DNA of 64,000 bases from Setaria digitata. Lineage: Eukaryota > Nematoda > Chromadorea > Rhabditida > Setariidae. Positions 1 through 13,400 of this stretch are shown here, one piece after another (positions within the stretch are counted from its first letter, which is position 1; every line of letters begins with the position of its first letter). A model generated the notes under the pieces. It was not told the DNA's origin, searched no databases, and worked only from the letters and a program-made list of their open reading frames with translations. The stretch lies in assembly GCA_003640385.1 (NCBI GenBank), contig RCAB01000072.1, positions 1 through 64,000 on the forward strand, given 5' to 3'. The translations under genes and the position numbers were made by a program.

Positions 1-872
1 AAAAAAAAAAAAAAAATGGAAAAATCACAATGGTTGCAGAATTTCTGAGAGGTCTTTCTGAATGCAAAGCTGCATTATGCTGTTCGAACAAAAACGAAAG
101 AATGGAGAAAATTAGAAATGCAGAACAGACTGGTCTTTTTCAGCAAAGTATTTATCCAAAAATTTTATTTAAACTGATCTTATGTGACATTGGACTAACA
201 CCATTTTGGCAATCGCTTCTCGTTATCTTCCTTAAAGATGAAACTTCTGAATGACCGCGGTGTTAAGCTTCATGGAAAATTACAGTCTTAATTTTTTTTT
301 TTTCAATACTTGTTGCCAACTATTGTATTATAGAGGTGCCGATAAGTCTAATCATTTTATCAGGTATTGATTACAATGCTGTTAAATATCGATTAACACA
401 GATTTTTTAAATTAAAATAATACCTTGGTACATTTCCTTTCCTCCGTTATTGTTTCTCCTTATTAAACCAATTATTAGTATCTTTTCACTCAATAATTCT
501 CTGAATATTAAATCAAAAAGATAAGGAATTGCTCCTCTAACTCGTTATCATAAACACAAATTGTTTATTTCGAGTTGAGCGACCTTCATTACTGGTAGTA
601 AATCAATAATTCTTTTTGAACTTCTTCCTTTTTTCTTTTCGCTGCGCACTCTACAACTACAAAAAAGATGTCAAAAAATCAGAAAGAGAAAGTATAGGTA
701 TCAATATGAAAGAGAAGGATGAGGAAGAACTCGTGTAACAATAATGGAAAGAAAGGGAACTGCTTACTGTTTGAGCATGAGGAAATACAATAGAAATTGG
801 AACAGAAAAATGCGTCTGTAACAAGCACTTTACAAACTATAATTTGAGTAAAACAATAAATACTGATTTTTC
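1..872. other. Window edge and 3' flank of the giant gene
   Basis: Starts with a 16-nt A tract. A plus-strand ATG frame at 30-254 (74 codons, MVAEFLRGLSECKAALCC...) has reasonable codon composition at its start. It lacks splice or domain support, so I do not call it a gene. The rest is the AT-rich 3' region of the giant gene. Confidence 0.4.
564..569 (-). terminator. Candidate poly(A) signal AATAAA of the giant gene
   Basis: First AATAAA hexamer downstream of the stop at 873, giving a 3' UTR of about 300 nt. It rests on hexamer match only. Confidence 0.3.
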
Positions 873-1441
873 CTAGTCAACGTGTCTCCAATTGTTGTGT
901 GTTCCGTGCTCATTCCAACAAGTTGCGTAATTCTCGCTTGTTGCCCAATTTCCATCTACAACAAACACAAATTCATATCGGCCTGGCGGAATATCAACCC
1001 AAACACCAAACTTGTCGGCGTCGTTGTCCAACTTCTGACACTGTAGAAAGCATTCCCAACTGACAAAGCTTGCCTGAATAATTGCCGGAATTGTATTGTA
1101 TGGCTAGTAATAAAAGTAATAAACTGTCATGCACTGAAAAGGATAGGCGGATTGTAATTGAGACGCACACTTAACAAGACAAGCTTAGCTGTTGGCGCTC
1201 TGATTTCAAACCAGATTCTTCGATAGTCCTTCAGATCTTCTGGAGAATTTTCATTCCTAAAATTGATATTTCAAGCGTGAGATGAAGAGGGAAAAGCACT
1301 GCAGAAAAATATTAATGGTAAAGCTTTTACCACATTGCCAGACGCCATTTGTACCGGTCACCAGTAGGTTGTTTTCTAATCAAGAATGTGCCATCCAAGG
1401 CATTATTTGTCGTATCACGGAAATGACTTATTTGATCCAAT
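873..1441 (-). other. C-terminal AMPK-beta/CBM48-type glycogen-binding module (exons 74-76)
   Basis: Exons are 1331-1441, 1169-1256 and 873-1073. Exon 74 encodes a linker rich in aromatic and basic residues (GDRYKWRLAMW). Exons 75-76 encode KLVLLSASFVSWECFLQC, then FGVWVDIPPGRYEFVFVVDG, NWATSE and HGTHNNWRHVD followed by the stop. This follows the family pattern: a V.L.GSF..W strand, the L..G.YEY.F.VDG.W hairpin, and a G..NN. end. The two Trp residues used for stacking on glucan in AMPK-beta (SW and GNW) and the Asn-Asn of the carbohydrate site are all present, so sugar binding looks retained. The exon 75 donor is set by phase (AGT|GTGCGT); a nearby alternative would shift the frame. Confidence 0.85.
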
Positions 1442-4400
1442 CTATATCATAGTGAAATCACCGAAATTATCACACAGAAAATAATGATTAAAATGATAAC
1501 GATGTATTAAATTGAAATTGATTTTTCTTTGGACAACAATTTATACTGGCTGTGAAATGAAAACATGTTTACTCGAATATTTTTTGGTGTGCTTGATCCA
1601 ACAGCCATTGCTTATGTGCCATGCCAGCTTCCAACTCACCGATCCTGATATTTAAATAATTAATCAATAAAAATTTTATTCCAATTTCATAAAGAAAAAA
1701 TTTTACTCCCTTTGATCTATTCCAGTCAAAATCGACTAGCGTAACTCAGCCTAAACAAAAGTATTCACTACATAGACAGCCTAGTTATTATTTGTCAGAC
1801 TGATCCTTAATGTACAAGAAAAGAATGAAAAGAAATTTTTACTTCCACTTTGCGTCATTCCAGTACTGCGTCACTTCACCCAAGCGCCATTCCACCTTAC
1901 TTTTTTCATCCCTCAAGGAATCTTCTAATTGTCTCATTTCTGCTTTCATTTCGTCGAACTTGGACCAATCAACTCCACCAGTTTCGGCGTACTGAAATTC
2001 AACCGATCAAGCGACACTGAACAAGAAGATACTTTGTGCAGAGTTTATCAAAGCGGTGAACTATCAGAACTGCAAAATAGCACTGCTAACTCTTCTTTGT
2101 TGCTCGTCGACCTGAAGCTGCAGTCGAGAGTTCTCGTCCCGTAGCCAGGAACACTGGCCGTGTAGATTCTCGAGTTCTCGATCTTGATTAGCTACCCGTT
2201 CCTTAGTAAGCCACACCTCTTCACCCATCTTCCGCAGTTCATCTTCAAGCTCTTTTATCTTTTCATGGGACATTTGTAACTCATTTTCTAATCGTTTAGC
2301 CTGAAATAGCTGTCATCGGTCATCAAATTGCATAAAACTTTCATAAACTGAGAGATTATTTTCCAGTTTTGGAAAGTTTTATTTAAAGTACAATGACTCT
2401 GTCAGCCTTAAACATGAAAGTTCATAAAATTGAACTTCAAGCAATTTGCTGCAATATTTTAAAGTCTATTTAAAACTTAAATAAAATGAAATCTGTTTAT
2501 TGATTGCTGCTAATTTGCAAGTTTTTAATTCGTGAATTATGAAAAGATGAAATCTGGATTTTTCGAATTTAAAGTCACCTTTCCTTCCAACTCGTACTTT
2601 TTGCGATTTAAAGTAATCAGTTCAGAGGATAGTTCATTATAATCTTCTGACATCGCTCGGTTATCTAATACAGGAGGTCCTTGAAATGAGAAAATTTAGT
2701 CATTTTTAATCCATGAGGCTTCGGGAAACTTTATTATAGCAAAGGGAAATAAAAGAAAGAGTAACGCCTGCCTAGTTTAGAAAATCTAATCCATAAATGA
2801 TTTAAAAATGAACTAATTCTTCTGTTCCAAATGCACACAATTCTTCTGCTTGCTAAACTTTTTAGAGAAACTCTTAGAAAAGTCAAATTAAAGTAGTCCT
2901 TTCTTTCTGTTCTACTAAAGGTCAGTTTGATTGATTTTATTTTTCGAACTGTTAAAATTAGCTATTTTCAATATAACAAATTAATTAGCAAGAAATATTG
3001 CTACTCTTTCATAGAAATTTAATGACAAAAAAATAGAGAATTCGGAAAATGTTTGGAAACTTCTTATTCCTAACAAGGGTATTATGTATTCATAAAAAAT
3101 ACTTTAGGTAAATTCATTATAATAGCTTATTAAAATAATAAATTTTCTTCATTGTTTCTTCTTAAAATCATAATTTCTGGACGGATAACTTTTAACATCG
3201 CAAATTTTGTTGCTCAAAATAAAGAAAAAAAAAAAGATGGAAATCAAGAAAATCAACATACGGATAGCAGTGCTCATCAGTGATACATCATCACCTTGTC
3301 CTTCTACTGCTACTTGTGTTTGTTCCTAAAATCAGATTAATTTGGATTACTTTCAAACATTTCATACTATATTCTACAATGAAATGATAATCGGCCCAAT
3401 GGATATCAAACTATTCCGTACAAAGATTCTAAACAGATGCTTTGCGATTAGGCACCACTCTTAGCTGCCATCATCAGATCACATTAAGAAATGAGTCTTC
3501 TTTTCTTGTAAATTTATTTTTTAATGCAGTGTTTCCTAGCTCCTTCTCTGTTACTCTCAAAGGATATAGATTGATAAACTCTTCAGGTTTCAGTTATCTA
3601 TACTGTATTATTTTAACCTTTTTTAGTCGTTCCAGTTCCTCGTTTTGAAACTGCACATATTCTTCCATGCTTGAAAGCTTTTCCCGTAATGTTGAAAGTT
3701 TTAGCGAGAAGTCCTGAGATTCATAGATCTTGGAAAAATGGTAGTGAGCGAAGGCAGCCAGAACAATAACTCTTATTCCAACTCAGCCTTAGAAATAACA
3801 TTTCCTAAAGATCCCTAACGGACATCATTATTTGGATACCTCATTCGGTGCCATTTCTTTCTCGTATTGTACATTAATAGCTTCTGATTCCAGTTTGGAT
3901 ATTCTAAATGAAAGTAATTGTAGATATGGAAAAAACAGCTGAGAAACCATAGTATGTAATGGAAGAAAAGCACGGACACGGAAATTCAGTTTTTCAGCGA
4001 AGTATGCAGAAACTGAACTGATATCAAAAGTTTCTTCCTCTGATAAACAGATTCAGCATAATGGATAAAAGTTTACCTATCATGAAGTTCTGAAATTTTC
4101 GCATTCTTCTCATCTATTTCACTTATCAGCACATCCAATTCCATCTTGTTCGATTTCGTTTTCTGCTGAGCATTATTTAGTTCTGTTTCGAGGTAGTTCA
4201 CTCTGGAATTTATTAAAGAATAGTAGAGCTTCCAGTTGAAACTTTGAATAAACAGAAGTTCCAAAATGAGTTTGGTCTACTGAATAAGTCCATTTTCATA
4301 ACAACAAAATTTCATGCGAAGCCATTAATTCAGCCTTTCATTTGTCTCATCATATTACTGGTCACTGATAAGAAAAAGTTGGCTATAGCCTTACTTATTG

Positions 4401-7400
4401 TTAGCGTCAGCAAGCCACTGTCGGTATTCTCCAAGATTCCATTCCTTTTCGCTCGTCACTCTATTCAGATCATCAATAATATGATTCTTCTCATTGATTA
4501 CATCTCTCAGATCTTTGATCACATTGTGTAGATTCCTAGAATTTTATGTCAGTTATCACTAAAATTTAATAAAATTCTGAGTGGAGAGGATATAAATTAA
4601 TTTGCTGTTTAAAAAAAAAAAAAAAAAAAACGAAAAAATTTCAATTTCGAATGATTGAAACAGCTAAGAAATCAATGGACTAATTAATTAAAACTTAAAA
4701 AAATTATTAAAGATGTTAATGCTCATCAGATTCTCTTTTTACAGATAAACGAAGTTCCTAGAAAATAGTGAATTTAAAAAAAACTTACGTAATCTCTTGC
4801 ACCTTTTCGGTCATCTCAGTGGTAATCTGTTGAAGCTGATTCTCCTTTTCACAGAGTCTAACCATCAGTTCAGTTACATTCTGATCCTGAAAATCAGAAG
4901 ACAACTATAATTAACAAGAGTCATATTAATAAATTAAAAGTAGTAAGGATATTCTGAAATGATAATTGTTTTTAAATAATTAACGAATAATTCAAGGCTT
5001 TAACAAGGAAAGAATACAGTTATATCTGTGAGTGATAATGTGACACAGCAAATTGAAATGTGTTGATAAGACAATTAAATTCTAATTCATTTGTCACACC
5101 AGTTATAATTTGTCAAAAGAAGATGCTAACTTTTAAAAAAGATTAGAAACTTATTTACCAGTGAATATTTCTTTTCCCAAACTAATAGCCTAATTAAGCA
5201 AAAAAGAATATTATTTCATGTCAAAATAGTCCCACCCGGTTAATTAAATTTATATTAATATAAACTCATTAACTCAATAAAACTTCAGTGGTGGGAAATC
5301 CCACCTTTCTCTACCTATCAAATACAAAAAAAAACCTATCTTTCAAATACAAAAAATGACAGATTTATGAATAAGACTTTGCTGGAAAAACTAATTTAAA
5401 AATAAAAATAAAAGAAATCGTTGCAGAGAGTTTATAAAAATTATTTCAGCGTATTTCATGTGCATAGCATAGTACCTAGGTGAAAGCCATTCATTACCTC
5501 TTTCAGAACTTCCGCTTCATTAACAGCAAAAGGTGAGAGAGAAATGTATCGCTGCTTAAGATTATCAACCTGTTCTTTTAATGCATCACGTTCTAAAGCA
5601 ATTGCGTTTTTCTCATTAGTGATCGTTTTAATTGTTTGCTCCTTCTCATCAAGCAGCAGCGACATTTCCTGCTCCCTGAAATAGTTACCTGCAACAGACC
5701 GGACTTCGTGTTTAACGGTGGTTATTCGCTACGAATGTGACATTTGCTGATTTTCACACATTATGAAGTAAAATGAAACAAAAAAACGTGTGAGATTTAT
5801 AAAGTAATAAACAATAATTGTACACCTGCACAGGTTTACCCTTATTATATCAGAAAAACTCTTGAATATGATTTTTGTTCGCCACTATCAAATAGTTCAT
5901 TTCTTCAACGGCATTGAGCTACTTAATGTTGTGCATCGTATTCTTATGAGTCTTAAGAAAGAATGCTAGACTATCTAAATATTATGCTTGGCTTTATCAG
6001 CTATTTGCTTATAATTGATATAAATCACCTGATCCTTACAATCAACAAAAAGGAATATAATATGGAAGTAGAAATATAATATTTAGGCATTTTCGGAAAC
6101 ATCGTTTGTCTGCGTTCGCTGATACATTTATGGCCAAGAAAAAATGCCCAAAGTAACTTTGTTTTTTTTTTCTTTTTAATTTTAAGCACAAAATAATGAC
6201 ATAACGCAGACAATATGTTTAGAAAACGGCGAACTATGCTGAAGTTCATGCTGCTTCCGAACTTTGAATTTATTTCACATTCATTGCACTTTATCATTGC
6301 AGTGAACTAGGAGGTTGTTAGGGAAGAAAGTAAATGCAAAAAACTGAAAAATAAAGATGAACAGAAAGTGTTCTGAGCAACACACGTCAGTGGCTTTCCT
6401 TTTATTCAAGTTCAGGAATCAGAAAGCGAAATCCATGTGACTTCAAAAGTTCCTTCTTGATCTGCTGCTTTTTTGTGCCAGATTATTGCAAAGCTAACGA
6501 CTACCCCTTCGTCATTTTTTTCCGTGAATGAAATCATCCGAGCTTAACGTCAGATATTCAGTAGCATTGCAATAATGACATCATGATGATCAAAGATAAA
6601 CAGCAGAATAAGATGCCGATGGAGAGGATAAAATACAAGCTGCAATTTAATTTAATGGGATTTGAGTTTGTCGACTTTAGTAGGGAAAAATAAATGCAGC
6701 TCGAACTATAAGCCTGAGGTCTCCCGTCATAGCTTCTTTTTAAAGACTATTGGATGAATTGCGTTTAAAATTTCTTTCAGGTAAGTCTGTTTTCAAAGTT
6801 TACACAGAACTGATGCTGTGTGAGCAATTAATTCCAATTCAAAAATTAAGATTCGTAAGAAAGCAAGAAACAAATAGAAAACTTGAAAGAAAGAGAATCT
6901 GGAAAAGACAAAAATCAGGTTTCATATCTAATTACTTATTAATTTACATCGATTATTGGTTGAAAAGATCAACGTGATACGCCACTGCCGAGAGTTATTC
7001 TGCTAAATGTTATTTATATAGCGTCTAGGCAGGCAATGCTAATATTACATCAAATTCGTTTGACAAAGCATGCTTGTTTAAACTGTCAAAATCAAAGCAT
7101 ACAAATTTCAGAAGTTAAATGATGCGAAAGGAATTAACTTGCTTTTTTCAAATCAATCAGTGATTTCAACTTGCATTATTTTTGGAATAAATATACATCA
7201 ACAAACGATAAATCAGTTTTTTAACATTTAGAATCATCGTTCTCTCTTTAATCTTTCTTCTATTTTCAGGCATCTACAACCTAACCAAATAAATGAACTG
7301 TAAAGCATCGGTCATGTATCAAGCTTGACTATTTTTTTTTTCTTTGTAAGAAAACTTAAAAAGGTATGAGAGAGCGGGGTATCGACCAAATTCAGAAACA

Positions 7401-10400
7401 ATCTGACTTTGCATGCTACAGTCTAAGGTTAATGAAGTGACTGAGGATTGATTGATCTGAAATTGAAAAAGTATTGAGTTTTCGGAATTTTCACTTCTAA
7501 CAAAAACAAGTCTTAAGTAAAAGAAATTTATCAGAGTTCGGCGATAATCAAATCTGAAATATGCGCATATCACATCTGCAAGTTTTGCGAGAACAGAAGT
7601 GACCTGCTTCAAAAGAACTTGCTTGAAATCCAGCACAATCTTTTTCGAAATTCCGTTTACGAATTCTTCCCGCCCACGGAAATCTGTATAACAATCTGTC
7701 TTTGAGTGAACTGTTCCAACGACAGTTTCTCATAATAAACTGATCTCGGCGCTGAGATTTACAATAGCTTTGAACTGATTACAATGGTCTTGAATGTGAC
7801 GGTAATATGTAACTCGAATAAGTCTAAATTCATTAATTACAGTAGCATATACTGGTATTGATAATGATAATTGATAAACTGAAGGAGAATAATTGAAATC
7901 AAACACTGTGACAATTGTAGTTTTCTTTATTGCTAAGTAAGATAACTTTCTTGACATTTCTATTATTGCTATAAGTTCTCGCAAGATGGTTTTGTCCAGC
8001 ATTTGCATTAGCAGGCCAAGAAGTTACGGCTACTTCAAACTACGCCCTCGGTTAGCAGCAAAAAATATGGCTTGGAGAGCCAAGGTTCTAAAACTTATCG
8101 ATGATATTCTTACCAACACCTATCTAAACTAGATAAATATGTATTAAAAGTAATTCTAAGTTAGCAAATTCAGGGTGTACAATTGTGAAACTAAGAAATA
8201 GATAAGGAAAGCTCGGACGCAACAATGAAAAAAATTCACAGAAATCATAACTGATGCATTTCTTCTCTTTCAGTAAAATGTTTCACGAAGGAAATTTTAT
8301 TTTTCTTAGACAGTATCACACAGAAAAGAGGAGGTGGTAGTTGTGAAGTTAGAAAACTGTACTTTTATTTAAGCAAGCATAAAACTATCTTGCGGTGAAT
8401 TTAAGCCAGTAAGGTTGATGCAATTCAAAGGAATCTTTAACATGCTCTACAAAATTCAACTTTGTTATTACAATTTTTTGCAGCAAAGAAATGTTCTTCT
8501 GAAACTTTAGGAGTGCCCCAATTTTATTTTTCAAAGAAATAATTAACCTCAACTTCCAAGAAGTCATAAATCCTATGATGAGGAGATATCTTTATAAAGA
8601 ATAAATATTTACTATCTTTGCCCTAATTAAAGTTTGACGAATAGCAAAAAGGTTACCTTTTGGTGGCTTCTTCCAAATTTCTTTCCAATTCATATTTCAA
8701 TCTTACCAAATTTTCAGTTTCATTATTTTTATAAATTAGTTGTTGCTGTATTTCACTGAGATCCCCTTGAAAATCGCTGTAAAATAAAAAAGAGTTAGCT
8801 TCACTTTTATGCGAGAAGCTATATTTTTAATTTTTGCTCTCTTTTTTTGATTGAGTAGTGAAAGTTCCTACGATAAAACTCAAATCTTATCTTTCTGAGA
8901 AGTCGAGAACTAAATGTAGCTAATTGGAAAGTGATAACAACTAGTGTTTTTTGAACAAATTTAATGAATATTACTGCTCACTTAAACTCTTCAATGCAAA
9001 TTTAAAACATACGTAGCTTCCTTTGATCGCATGTATTCCGAGCAAAGAACTTTCGCAGTCTGTTCCACCGATTTTGTCAGAACTGTTCTTCTGCAAAATT
9101 CAAGCTTTCAGTACGATCAGTAGGTACTGGCTATTTGAAGTAGCAGTTTCTTGACCTTTTTACGAATGATATCGTTCATACACACAATTAAAGACCTATT
9201 GCAATGTACAAGAATTCTATTAAACTTTATTAACAAATGAGAAATTTAAATAATTTTTAAAGTGAAATGTTCTGATGAAATGACTCATATGTTACATTTC
9301 AGCAACTTCTTGCTCCGTCGGGGTGTTTTCGGAAATTTCCTTCTCTAATTCAGTGATTCTGAAAACAGTTCAACTTATTCAGCTGAAATTTTCATGGTTT
9401 TTTTAAGTTGCTCGTATCCCACAAACAGGTATTAGTTTGCTTTGCTGCTGAGATTGAATCAAATCAGAAATCCAGCAGTTTTTGAGACAATTTGATTCTT
9501 TGGTCAAACGAACTTTTTGTAAGCGTCAGTGATTGATTCCTTCCGTTCTTCCAATAATCGCTCAAAGTTGCTGCGTTGCTCCATTAGAGTATCGATAATT
9601 TTCTGATAATTTAATTGGTTGCACAGATTTTCTAACGAACACCTTATCGCACTGAGATATGAAGATAAGATATGTGTCATTTTACATTTCAGGTCGTTAT
9701 GAAATGATGAGGGAACTTGTGAGATATTATTAAAATTTTCAAAATTTTTTAAGAAAATTCAAATCTAAATGAGTGACTGCTGAGTACCACTGCAAGGCAA
9801 TATTTCTAGCAGCTTGGTTAAAGTTTAAAAAGTCACAAGTTCAAAAATCTTAAAGCTTTTAAAATAACTTTTCATACCGATACTTGCTACCTGGTTGTTA
9901 GTATTGAATAAGCAAAATGCGTCACCTAAGATCTTCGTCGAAACTGCCACCATGACTGAACTCTGAAGCCTGTCTGCATTTCCAACAAGTATGCTGGAAT
10001 GAACATTAAATTCGGTAGTAAAAGTCGATTTACAAATCAACAAATATAAAAACCGTTTAAAAATCTGCTTTACTTCTTCAATTCCTCTCTCTGCCACCGA
10101 TCGCCTAATTGCTTGAGTCTCTTCCATCAAATGCTTCACATCTTCATTCAACTGAATATTCCTGCAATGTTCGCAAGTTGCAAACGCTCAGATTTAGATC
10201 TAGCACAATGTTATCAACGCCAAACTTTATTCACCGTGTACTTTCAAAGTAACACTGTCGTACGATAAATTCAAAAGACTATCTAAGCGACCTCACAATC
10301 TTCACGTCTAACTAGGCTTGCAAAAAAACCATTGAGATTCATGAAAATTATTCCTCTTCAGTCACTGCATTTCTCTGTGATATTAGCATGGATCTGATAG

Positions 10401-13400
10401 CGAAATAAACTTCGAAATGTAACTTTTAATTTTATATTTCACAAAGATGGAACTTTCTAAATGAAACGAAAATAGAACTTTTGAATCAATGTTTCGTTCT
10501 CCATACGCATACTTTCAAGCGTTCTTTTATTCACTTCCTTTGCATGGGACAATTCGTCTTCCAAAACAGATATGCTAAAAGTTGCAGAAGAAGATATTAC
10601 TTTCTAATACAATTTTTAAACAAGCTTAGTGACACCGATGAGTCTAACTCATATTACTAATTGCTTGTATGAAATGTTTCAAATTAGAAAGAAAAAACAA
10701 AAGATTTTAAAACTACTGAAAAATTTTGAAAAGTATTTTAAAATTCGCCTTTTTTTAAACAGAAAATCAAAGTAATTCTGAATGTCTAACCGATTATTAG
10801 CATGTTGGAGCCATTCACGATGTTCACCGAGGTGCCATTCAACATCGTTTTTCTGTTGTATCAAATTTTCCTTTTCTATTTTATGTTGTTGTAATTCATT
10901 ATTTAGATTTTCGATTATTTTCTTTAATTCCTTGCTATAAGTTGAGAGAAATTAGAAATGGTTTAAAAACAGAAAATTTGATATGGATCAGAAATAATTA
11001 AATTTCATTTGAAAGACATATATCCTCTAAGAATAAATGTCAAACTGACTGCGGAGAGATAGAATGTCTGCAACTAATTTGCAAAACCATTTTCATTTAA
11101 AATATTGCAATAAATTGAAAAGTTGTACGATTTCGTTGTCAGCTATAAAATTAATTGAAATAATATGCTTACTTAGAATTTGAAAGTCCAGAAGCCTCCG
11201 TTTGTATTTTGTTCAAATGTTCTTCGGTGGTAGTGAGAAGAGCAGTCAGTTGTAAGTATTTCTCGCTTAACTAAATTATAATTCATTTTCAGTGTACCTA
11301 TGAATGGACTTCCAACTTTTTCAATTTTCAACTTACACCTTAAATTTGAATTGCAAATTCGTGCTCAAATTAGTCTCGAATTTCGTTCATGCATTATGAT
11401 GAAAGTGAAAGATCTTGATATTCAAAAAAGAAAAAACGAACTTGTTTGAATTCTTCATTCAAATTTCCCGGAGTTCTAATTTGCTCTAATATAAGCATAG
11501 TTGTCTTTGCTTCTTTCGAAAGGTTCCTTGCCAAAACTTCTGTTTTAGTTAGAGTTTCTTCTAACTTTGTATTTCTAAAGGCAGAAATTGCTTGGATACT
11601 TCCAAAATGAATAAATTTCTTAAAATATGTGTGATAGGAGAAATTCGAAATTCAATTAAGACCATTGGCCTCATCCCAATGTATGTCTTTTTTCCAGATC
11701 CAAAAATTGATCGTAAAACGTCTCATAAATATGAAGAAAGAAGCCAAATGACTTCAAAATGAATTTTAATCGCTAATTCTTGACAGGTATGACAAAAGCT
11801 CCGTTAAGAGATTCCTCACAACGTGAATTGCATTATAAGGATGGCCTTTCTTTCATATTTTAATTGTTTAACAAATCATCCAAATTTGCGTCTTTTCCTT
11901 TACAGTTTCATTCGATATATTCATCCTAGGAAAGAAGGCTACCTAAATTTCTTCACGTGTAGCGTAACTATGCACACCGCAATAAGTGATGAAAAGTTCT
12001 TATGAGTGGCTTGTGTAAGAGAAGTTTTCTCACTAATTATTTAATTCAGGTCATCTAGGGTTTGCTTAATTTATGTTTCAAATACTCTGGAAAATGAAAA
12101 ACCAACTTTTGATTCAACTCGAATGCATTCTTTCTCAGATTGTGAAGTATCTCTTCATGTTTTGCATTCATGCAAATCAGCTCTTCCTCCAGCTGAGCTA
12201 TTCTACAAGTACGATATTTTTTATTTGCTATCAGTTCAAAAGAGTAAAGTAGAAATATTAAAGATATAAAATAGGATGTGATAGTTTCTGAGCTTTTTTC
12301 TTGACTTTTTGAAATTGTCTTTCACAATTTTTGAAAAAAATTAAACAAGGAGGTTTTTATATCAGTAGAAATAAAAAAATTTTTAAATTTAAAAAGGCGA
12401 ATAGTAACAATTAATAAAAAAGAAATGATTTAATAAGTCCTGACATTGCTAAGTCATCTTAAATTCGCATGATTCCTTTTCTTTGTTCATTTAACTTTTT
12501 CTGTAAATTTAGTCACCATAAAGCATCTTATAGTCTAGGTCTAAAGATAAAATAAAGGAAACTTTAATAAATAATACCGTTGATTAGCATCATTCAAACG
12601 TTGTCGTTCTTCCCCAAGAAACCATTCAGATTCAGAATATTGCTTGTAGACACGTTGAAGCTCAGCATCCTTTTGCGCCAGCTCTTCCTCCACTTTAGCT
12701 ACAGCCTTTTCGCACTCACTAATTGTTAAATAAATTTAAAATATAGCTGGAACGTAAACATCCAACCAATTTATATTTTCTTTTCTGGCCTTATATTGTG
12801 TAAAAATTTTCATGAGCTATTGCTGGCGGAGGAAGATATCTCATTAATTAAGGGGAGATTTTTATATTCAAGAAAGACTTCATGGCTAGCTTGAACAGTT
12901 TCAAAAATTCACTGCAGCAAATATAGAATAGATTGGTTGAAAGTTAAGCTTTGCTGAGAAATAAGAAGTTTGCGTTGAAAGAAGCTTGAGTCAATCAAGC
13001 GCCACATTCCAATAATTTCGAGGCATATTTTTCAAAACTAGTTTTATATCAAAAAGTTATGAAATTTCAAGTTCATAACTTCAAATAAAATTAAAGGATA
13101 ATTCTAAATTTGCTGAAAGGAAAACTAACATTTTCAGTTGGTAATTGTCATATTTTTCTGCCGATGCCTTCTTCATTTCAATAAGCTTCGCTTCTAATTG
13201 CGATATTTTCTCAATTAACTGAAAATTTTTTAAAATTAAATGAGTTATTTTTATTATCATTTTATTTGGATGTATTCGTTTTTTATGTTATTCTTTCATT
13301 TATAATACAACTTATCAAACAGTAAGGTGGAAAGATAACACACCATACTCTTATCATCTCCCTCTGCTTCTGACCCAACAAATGTTACATCAGCTTCGTC

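Noticed and set aside
9825..10151. Long minus-strand frame across 9825-10151, with a possible extra exon near 9908-9975
   Set aside because: Only its right part (10074-10161) is an exon. The rest is intron read-through, and the exon at 10074 joins 9514-9602 in phase 0 without any insert.
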